The notes under the pieces are model-generated. The model was not told where the DNA came from, did no database searches, and saw only the letters and a program-made list of their open reading frames with translations. DNA of 10,615 bases from Cyclobacteriaceae bacterium. Its GTDB lineage: Bacteria > Bacteroidota > Bacteroidia > Cytophagales > Cyclobacteriaceae. A program made the translations under genes and the position numbers. The first letter of the stretch is position 1. Every line of letters starts with the position of its first letter. The stretch lies in assembly GCA_019751475.1 (NCBI GenBank), contig JAIENH010000365.1, positions 1-10,615 on the forward strand. Direction: 5' to 3'. Positions 5,601 to 10,615 of this stretch are shown piece after piece.

Positions 5601-6995
5601 CTACTTCACTTTCTGTGCTTCCTTGTGCATTTTAATTTGCTTGTCCAACTGCTTCTTATCGCCTACGAGCACCAGCGTCATATCTTCATATTTGAAATGG
5701 TCTTTTGTCATCTGCGATACTTTCTCTGGTGTAACGGCATAAATATTTTTTACGCGATCGGTCAGGTAGCTATCGTCCAATCCGTGCAAGTCAATAAAAT
5801 TCAACTGGCTAATGATGCCGCCCGGATTGGAGTTTTGCAAAACAAAAGTACCAGCCATGTAGCGTTGTATGCCTTCCAGTTCGTCTTTCGGTGGTGCCTC
5901 AGTTTGAAGTCGTTTGATCTCTTTTGAAATCTCACGCAGCGATTCACCCGTGTGCTCGCTGGTAACATCGGCTTGTTCAAACCACACCGAAACGCCTTTG
6001 CGGTTTTGAATGGTGCTAAAAGGAGAATAGGTATAGCCTTTGTCTTCGCGGATGTTGCTGGTGATGCGCGAACCAAATGAACCGCCCAACAGCGAGTTAG
6101 TTACTTGCAAAGCCACGTAATCTTTGTCTTTGGGTATTAGTGTGGGCAAGCCAATCATCACCGTGCTCTGGGGCGCATCCTTGCGGTCAATCATAGCAAT
6201 TTCATTGGTATGCACGGGTGTGGCAGGCGGGAAGTTTACCTCTGGCCCAGCCTTCCAAGCAGTAAAGGATTCCTCGATGGCTTTGTTTACGGCAGCTTCA
6301 TCAAATTTGCCCACAACATAAATCACCGAGCGCTTGGCGCCAAAGTTGGCTTCATAAAATCCTTTTGCTTTATCCACCGTATAGCTGTTGATCATTTCTT
6401 CTGTAGGGAAATACCGACCGTATGGATGGTCTTTGTAGACCATTTGGAAAAATCTTTCCGTGGCCTGTGACTGCGGTACAGATTTCTGCACGGTCAATTG
6501 ACGTTTTAAATCCGCCTTTAAACGATCCACTTCACTGGTTGGCATCGCTGGGTTCATCACAACGTCAGCAATTACCTTTACCAACTCCGGCACAAACTCT
6601 GACAATACTGAACCACTGATGGTCACGTTATCCATGCCTGTGCTCACATCAATATTGCCACCCATGCCCGCTACTTTTTTAGAAATCTCTTTGAAGCTCT
6701 TGGTGGTAGTGCCTTCTTTCATCAGCAAGCCCGTGAGGTCGGCCAGCCATACTTCATTGGCCGCTTCGTGCACGTTGCCAGTTTTAATGATCAACTGTAC
6801 ATCTGCCTTCGGCACTGCACCGTACTGCACCAACGAAGAGCGCAAGCCGTTTGGCAATTCCTTCACTTTCTTTTCAGGAAGTTTGAAATCTTTAGGAGTG
6901 CCGCCCGCAGGTGGTGTTTGCTTTTGAGCGAATGTGATGGTTGTGAAAGGGCTGCCAATCAGCAGGCATATCGCGGTTATAATTATCTTTTTCAT
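5601..6995 (-). CDS. Exported M16 peptidase homologue lacking the catalytic motif
   Basis: A 464-residue pitrilysin-family (M16) protein with a signal peptide (cleavage near TFAQ, residues 21-24), expected in the periplasm. The place where HxxEH should be reads DLTGL (residues 86-90), so both zinc histidines and the catalytic glutamate are gone and the protein should be proteolytically inactive. The second half keeps the substrate-binding signature GGSFGSRITSNIREDKGYTYS (about 304-324, with R310 and Tyr321/323). This is the pattern of the non-catalytic subunit of M16B heterodimers, as in mitochondrial processing peptidase alpha and bacterial two-subunit M16 enzymes. The start codon overlaps the stop of the upstream active M16 gene in an ATGA, indicating translational coupling and probably a stoichiometric complex. 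An intrinsic terminator follows. Confidence 0.93.
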   Translation of the reverse strand: MKKIIITAICLLIGSPFTTITFAQKQTPPAGGTPKDFKLPEKKVKELPNGLRSSLVQYGAVPKADVQLIIKTGNVHEAANEVWLADLTGLLMKEGTTTKSFKEISKKVAGMGGNIDVSTGMDNVTISGSVLSEFVPELVKVIADVVMNPAMPTSEVDRLKADLKRQLTVQKSVPQSQATERFFQMVYKDHPYGRYFPTEEMINSYTVDKAKGFYEANFGAKRSVIYVVGKFDEAAVNKAIEESFTAWKAGPEVNFPPATPVHTNEIAMIDRKDAPQSTVMIGLPTLIPKDKDYVALQVTNSLLGGSFGSRITSNIREDKGYTYSPFSTIQNRKGVSVWFEQADVTSEHTGESLREISKEIKRLQTEAPPKDELEGIQRYMAGTFVLQNSNPGGIISQLNFIDLHGLDDSYLTDRVKNIYAVTPEKVSQMTKDHFKYEDMTLVLVGDKKQLDKQIKMHKEAQKVK

Positions 6996-8389
6996 TTTGT
7001 TTCGGCTTTAGGGTCAACAATCAAAATGGTACGGTTGGTAGAGCGCAAGTATTCTTGTGCGGTCTTCTTGATCAGGTCAGGTGTCACTTTTCTGAACTCG
7101 TCTTCCAGTGTATTCAAGCGGGCAGGGTCATCATCAAACAATGCAAAACTGGCCAGCATATCGGCACGCCCAATGCCAAAGAAACCACCTAGATCGTCAT
7201 ATAATTTCGAGCGCATTTTCACAATGGCAAGATCCAGGTCTTCTTGCGTGACATTTTTTTGCAACTCATCTACAGCCTTGTCAACCTGAAACAAAATAGA
7301 ATCAGGTGAAACGTTGGCATCATAAATCAAATCGGCCATCCAGATCATGGGGCCGCTGTAGTTGAACATATTTCCGAGGTAGTTGATGCCACCGCTCACG
7401 CCACCGGTGTAGCCTTTGTCTTGTACAAGAGCGAGATACAGTTTGCTGTCTTGGCCTTGCACCAGCATTTGGTCAATCAAACCCATGGCGTAATACTCGG
7501 GTGAATTGCGCTCGGGCATTTTGTAGGCTACAGCAACGGCCGGTTTGTTGGCCAGCTTATCTTCTTTGGTGAAGCGTTTCTCTTTTTCCTGGCGAGGTTC
7601 GGAGATATCGGGCTTGGCAGGAAGTTCTGACATGGGAATGTCTCCAAAATATTTTTCCACCCACTGCTTGGCCTCTGCTATTTCAAAGTCGCCCACAATG
7701 GCCAGCGAGGCGTTGTTGGGAGCGTAAAATGTTTTGAAAAATTTATCAACGTCCTCCAACTTGGCGGAGTCAAGGTCTGCGAGGTCGCCATAAAAGTTGT
7801 GCGCGTTGTACCAGTTTTCATTCGCATACTGTGGCATATCCAGCCACGGAAATCCTCCGTAAGGTTGATTGAGAACATTTACTTTCACTTCATTCTTCAC
7901 CACGCCCTGCTGATTGGTCAGGTTTTCTTGCGTAATGGCCAAGCCGCGCATGCGATCGGCCTCCGCCCAAATGGCGGTTTCCAATTTATGGGCAGGCATC
8001 ACTTCAAAGTAATTGGTGAAATCAAAACGGGTAGAGCCATTTAGTATTCCCCCATTTTGCTGCACCAGTTTGATGAACTCCATCTTGCCCAGGTTTTGCG
8101 ATCCCTGAAACATCATGTGCTCGAAGAGATGAGCAAAGCCGGTGCGGTCTTTAGGTTCGATACGAAAGCCAATATTGTAGTAAACAGCTACGGCCACGGT
8201 GGGGGCTGTCTTGTCTTGCGAGAGTGCTACCTTAAGTCCATTCTTAAGCTTGTAGTACTCCACCGGAACTTTAAACGAGGTCGAAGAGGCCTCTTCTTTC
8301 TTTGGGTTGGTGCAACTTGCCAGGAAGGCAAACAGCGTCACCAACCAGCCAATAATTTTGACAGGTTTTGTTGCTGAAAATAGATTCAT
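6992..8389 (-). CDS. M16 family zinc peptidase, catalytic subunit, lipoprotein
   Basis: A 465-residue pitrilysin-family peptidase, expected to degrade peptides or small proteins in a clamshell chamber. The start at 8389 gives an SPII signal (WLVTLFAFLASC, lipid Cys26). The frame also runs up to an ATG at 8488, but those 33 codons precede the signal and look non-coding. Catalytic residues are intact: the inverted zinc motif HLFEH gives H87, E90 and H91, with the distal ligand Glu167 in VVKNEVKVN. The N-terminal signature YYKLKNGLKV and the TGFAHLFEHMMFQGS block are typical. After the lipid Cys comes TNPKKEE, an acidic/lysine patch reminiscent of surface-export signals in some Bacteroidota; this is weak. 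It is the first gene of a two-gene operon with the inactive partner downstream (ATGA overlap). A weak -7-like TATATTCG lies at 8412-8419 on the minus strand. Confidence 0.94.
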   Translation of the reverse strand: MNLFSATKPVKIIGWLVTLFAFLASCTNPKKEEASSTSFKVPVEYYKLKNGLKVALSQDKTAPTVAVAVYYNIGFRIEPKDRTGFAHLFEHMMFQGSQNLGKMEFIKLVQQNGGILNGSTRFDFTNYFEVMPAHKLETAIWAEADRMRGLAITQENLTNQQGVVKNEVKVNVLNQPYGGFPWLDMPQYANENWYNAHNFYGDLADLDSAKLEDVDKFFKTFYAPNNASLAIVGDFEIAEAKQWVEKYFGDIPMSELPAKPDISEPRQEKEKRFTKEDKLANKPAVAVAYKMPERNSPEYYAMGLIDQMLVQGQDSKLYLALVQDKGYTGGVSGGINYLGNMFNYSGPMIWMADLIYDANVSPDSILFQVDKAVDELQKNVTQEDLDLAIVKMRSKLYDDLGGFFGIGRADMLASFALFDDDPARLNTLEDEFRKVTPDLIKKTAQEYLRSTNRTILIVDPKAETK

Positions 8390-8480
8390 GCGGGTTTGAT
8401 TTTTAGGACAGCGAATATAAGATGAAGATGACAGCAAAAAAGTTACTGGCCACCAGTAGTTTTTCAAATTCACCCAATTA

Positions 8481-8503
8481 GTCCGCATTGCCCGCTGGCG
8501 GAC
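8481..8503. repeat. Small hairpin between amidohydrolase and M16 operon
   Basis: GTCCGC (8481-8486) pairs with GCGGAC (8498-8503) around an 11-base loop. It is 7 bases past the stop codon of the amidohydrolase. No U-tract follows on the minus strand, so termination is doubtful; it may be an mRNA-end structure or another short palindromic repeat. Confidence 0.4.
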
Positions 8504-8510
8504 ATCAAGG

Positions 8511-9875
8511 CTACTTGCTCTTCTCGAGAGATTTCAATTGTTTTTGAATGTAGTCTTTGGATAGCCATTGGCTTCCCATCATTACACCTTCAATGCTTCG
8601 TGTTTGCCGGATATCCTTCAGCGGATTTCCTCCCAGCAATACCAGGTCAGAGACATTGCCAATCTTTATCGTACCAGTATCTGCTTTGCCAAGATAAGAA
8701 GCCACATTTACTGTGCCTGTGCGCAATGCTTCATAGGGTGTGAGTCCTGCATCAACCATGTACTTCAATTCGTGATGAATAGAAAAGCCCGGCACATTAA
8801 ACACTTGAGGCGCATCGGATCCCAACAAAATTTCCACACCGTTCTTCTGACATTCGTAAATTAATTTTCTCCGCATCGCGACATATTTTTCCGCTCCTTC
8901 TTTGGTGAAGGAAGGATTGGCCAAGTAGTTGTTTTTTGCGGTTACCCAGTTTTGAATTTCCTCCGGCTTCATGTATTTCATTTCGGGTGCTTCCGTGTAC
9001 TCCACCGCAGCCCAGGGTGACTGCCATCGTTCTGCAAGGGCTTGTGTTGGTACTACGCGAATGCGATTGTTGCGCAACGCAGTGACTAACTTCGGTATGC
9101 GCGATTCGTCTGCATACTTTGCAATCCAGGAACCAAACAATCCGATCTGCTGCTCAGCAAGTGTATCGGCTGCGGGAGTGATGGCCTCCATAAATCCATC
9201 GAGGTGGTCAATAGAAGAGTATCCGGCTTCAATGGCTCGCCACACAGCTACCTGAAAGGATACGTGACCGGCAAAAGGAATACCCACTTCTTTGGCCGTG
9301 GTGGCAATGGCACCAAATGTTTGTTTGGTCAAGCCGGGATGCAGCTTGAGAAAATCATATCCTGCTGCCTTTTGCTCGCGCACCATCTCAGACCCGCGCG
9401 CTGCCGTCTTCACACTTTGACCATTGAAAGAGGGGCCTGTGGTATAAAAGTGTGGCCCTACCGCTTCCCCCCGGTTGATCATGGCGCGCAGCTCCAGGTG
9501 TTTTGGGTGCCCCAGCATGCCGCGAATAGTGGTGATGCCATTAGCCAGGTAAAGCATCAACACATCTTTCATTGGCTGAATATCTTCTATAGGTGGCACA
9601 TGCGCGTGCATCTCGGCCCAGCCAGGCAACAGAAATTTTCCTTTTGCATTAATAACGAGGGCATCTCTGCTGTGTTTGATTTTTGAAGCATCTCCGAGTG
9701 CAATGATTTTACCCTCTTTCACGATCACCGTCTGATTTTCCAGCACTCGCTCGCTGTCCATCGGTATTACATTCACGGAAGTGAAAACTATTTCGCGCTG
9801 ACGGTTACTGACTGGCTCCTGGGCCATAGCGATGCGTACGGAACAAACCAATACAAGAGGAATGAGAATTTTCAT
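8511..9875 (-). CDS. Exported amidohydrolase (imidazolonepropionase/prolidase-like)
   Basis: A 454-residue metal-dependent hydrolase of the amidohydrolase superfamily. Residues 1-19 are a signal peptide (cleavage near AMAQ), so it acts in the periplasm. The small beta-sandwich is formed by residues about 28-80 and the C-terminal stretch (GTIKIGNVSDLVLLGGNPL). The barrel carries the metal set: H90 and H92 in PGWAEMHAH, K177 in DFLKLHPG (bridging, carboxylated-lysine position), H204 in AGHVS, H224 in SIDHL and D354 in GSDAP. Exported Bacteroidota members of this group are often annotated as imidazolonepropionase or Xaa-Pro/Xaa-Arg dipeptidases; the substrate cannot be fixed here, but the peptidase neighbours favour a dipeptide or cyclic amide. 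It ends 121 bp before the M16 operon, and the spacer holds a weak promoter-like site, so co-transcription is uncertain. It is divergent from the DUF885 gene. Confidence 0.92.
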   Translation of the reverse strand: MKILIPLVLVCSVRIAMAQEPVSNRQREIVFTSVNVIPMDSERVLENQTVIVKEGKIIALGDASKIKHSRDALVINAKGKFLLPGWAEMHAHVPPIEDIQPMKDVLMLYLANGITTIRGMLGHPKHLELRAMINRGEAVGPHFYTTGPSFNGQSVKTAARGSEMVREQKAAGYDFLKLHPGLTKQTFGAIATTAKEVGIPFAGHVSFQVAVWRAIEAGYSSIDHLDGFMEAITPAADTLAEQQIGLFGSWIAKYADESRIPKLVTALRNNRIRVVPTQALAERWQSPWAAVEYTEAPEMKYMKPEEIQNWVTAKNNYLANPSFTKEGAEKYVAMRRKLIYECQKNGVEILLGSDAPQVFNVPGFSIHHELKYMVDAGLTPYEALRTGTVNVASYLGKADTGTIKIGNVSDLVLLGGNPLKDIRQTRSIEGVMMGSQWLSKDYIQKQLKSLEKSK

Positions 9876-9996
9876 AGTAGAGGAATTTGATCAATCAAGG
9901 TAATGAATTCAACCATCACCTGATGATAACTTTTGATAAGTGGCTTGAACTGTACGCCCAAAAAGCACATCTTCGCTAATTACAATCTCGGCAGCT

Positions 9997-10615
9997 ATGA
10001 AATTTCAACTCTTCATTTTACTCGCATTTGTTTTGCTCGCTTCGTGTACACGAAAAAACGAAACCACGTTAGCGAGTAAAAAATCAATAGATAGTGTTTT
10101 CAAAGACTACTACGAGTTTAAAAAGCAGATCAATCCAATCGAGGCCACCAAGGCAGGATATTCAGCGTACAATGATCAAGTGGCCAACTACATTTCAACC
10201 CCTTATCGGCTTGAATTAATTGATCATTACACGCAATTCTTAAATGAGCTGGCAAACTATGATTCCACCCGTATAACACCCGCCCAGTGGTTGAGCCTGC
10301 GTGTGATGGCTTGGGACTGTACCATAAAGCGCGAAGGACTTACGCTTCCACTCGCGGTAGTGTCATCACCGATGTATGATCTGCCCAGCCTTGTACCGAT
10401 GCCGATTATGCAAGTCCAGTCGTTGCATTTATACTTTTCACAATTGGCCGGTGGAAAAAGTGTGCAGCCTTTTAACACGGTAGATGATTATGATCGTTGG
10501 CTCAAACGGGTGGTTGCCTATCTCCCCTTCCTTGACACGTGCGTAGCCAACATGCGCGAAGGCATGAAGCGCAGGGTTGTATTGCCAAAAGTACTCATCA
10601 AAAAAATGATACCGC
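9997..10615 (+). CDS. DUF885 family lipoprotein, 3'-partial
   Basis: The first 206 codons of a gene that runs off the right edge. It starts at ATG 9997 with a clear SPII signal: MKFQLFILLAFVLLASC, lipid Cys17. The mature part (DYYEFKKQINPIEATKAGYSAYNDQ, later FNTVDDYDRWLKR and NMREGMKRRVVLPK) matches the order of conserved blocks in DUF885 proteins. These are usually about 550-600 residues and carry an HE-type zinc motif in the C-terminal half, which is outside this window. The family is generally regarded as putative zinc peptidases, so it fits the theme of the region, but the catalytic residues cannot be checked here. The 121-bp region shared with the divergent amidohydrolase (9876-9996) shows no exact TAnnTTTG promoter for this strand; the nearest is a TAACTTTTG with one extra spacer base near 9927. 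Confidence 0.88.
   Translation, partial: MKFQLFILLAFVLLASCTRKNETTLASKKSIDSVFKDYYEFKKQINPIEATKAGYSAYNDQVANYISTPYRLELIDHYTQFLNELANYDSTRITPAQWLSLRVMAWDCTIKREGLTLPLAVVSSPMYDLPSLVPMPIMQVQSLHLYFSQLAGGKSVQPFNTVDDYDRWLKRVVAYLPFLDTCVANMREGMKRRVVLPKVLIKKMIP

Noticed and set aside
6619..7289. Plus-strand open frames opposite the M16 genes
   Set aside because: They lack family motifs and lie antisense to strongly supported M16 coding sequence.
8390..8488. N-terminal extension of the catalytic M16 peptidase
   Set aside because: The extra 33 residues precede a clear lipoprotein signal that starts at 8389.
9204..9686. 160-codon plus-strand open frame opposite the amidohydrolase
   Set aside because: Antisense shadow of a gene with all metal-binding motifs; its translation shows no recognisable domain or start signal.
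10257..10478. Minus-strand 73-codon open frame near the right edge
   Set aside because: It is antisense to the DUF885 lipoprotein, whose family blocks continue through this stretch.

Overview
The window looks like a chromosomal segment of a gliding-type Bacteroidota (Cytophagales/Chitinophagales-like) bacterium. The evidence is an M43 'cytophagalysin' protease with a C-terminal tail resembling a type IX secretion sorting domain, several SPII lipoproteins, the absence of clear Shine-Dalgarno sequences, and one excellent Bacteroidota-type promoter (TTTG, 19 bp, TAnnTTTG). No phage, CRISPR, tRNA or rRNA genes were seen, and no IS transposase.

Layout: 1-1170 (+) is the 3' part of a secreted M43 zinc metalloprotease whose reading frame is open to the left edge. 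It converges, with 14 bp between, on a (-) lipoprotein that joins a c-type haem motif to five FG-GAP/VCBS calcium-type repeats (2660-1185). The (-) gene 4200-2875 is an exported M24 (Xaa-Pro aminopeptidase-like) enzyme; its last codons lie inside a palindromic repeat, and two related hairpins follow. From 4201 to 5060 there is a repeat-rich island centred on a small (+) GIY-YIG nuclease gene (4591-4917), flanked on both sides by direct copies of a composite palindromic element and preceded by a long hairpin. A (-) four-helix DUF2214-like membrane protein (5504-5061) has its own promoter, which overlaps the terminator of the next operon. That operon (-) holds a catalytically complete M16 peptidase lipoprotein (8389-6992) and a catalytically dead M16 partner (6995-5601), joined by an ATGA overlap and closed by an intrinsic terminator. 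Upstream lies an exported amidohydrolase (9875-8511), and divergent from it a DUF885 lipoprotein (9997 to beyond the right edge).

Functionally, six of the nine genes are exported hydrolases of the peptidase or amidohydrolase type (M43, M24, active and inactive M16, imidazolonepropionase-like amidohydrolase, DUF885). The segment therefore reads as an envelope/periplasmic peptide-degradation neighbourhood, although only the M16 pair is clearly one operon.

The most interesting part is the GIY-YIG gene with its flanking palindromes. It resembles in layout the RAYT/REP arrangement (a single-copy nuclease flanked by short palindromes it may act on), but with an unrelated nuclease fold. This is a hypothesis from layout, not a demonstrated system.
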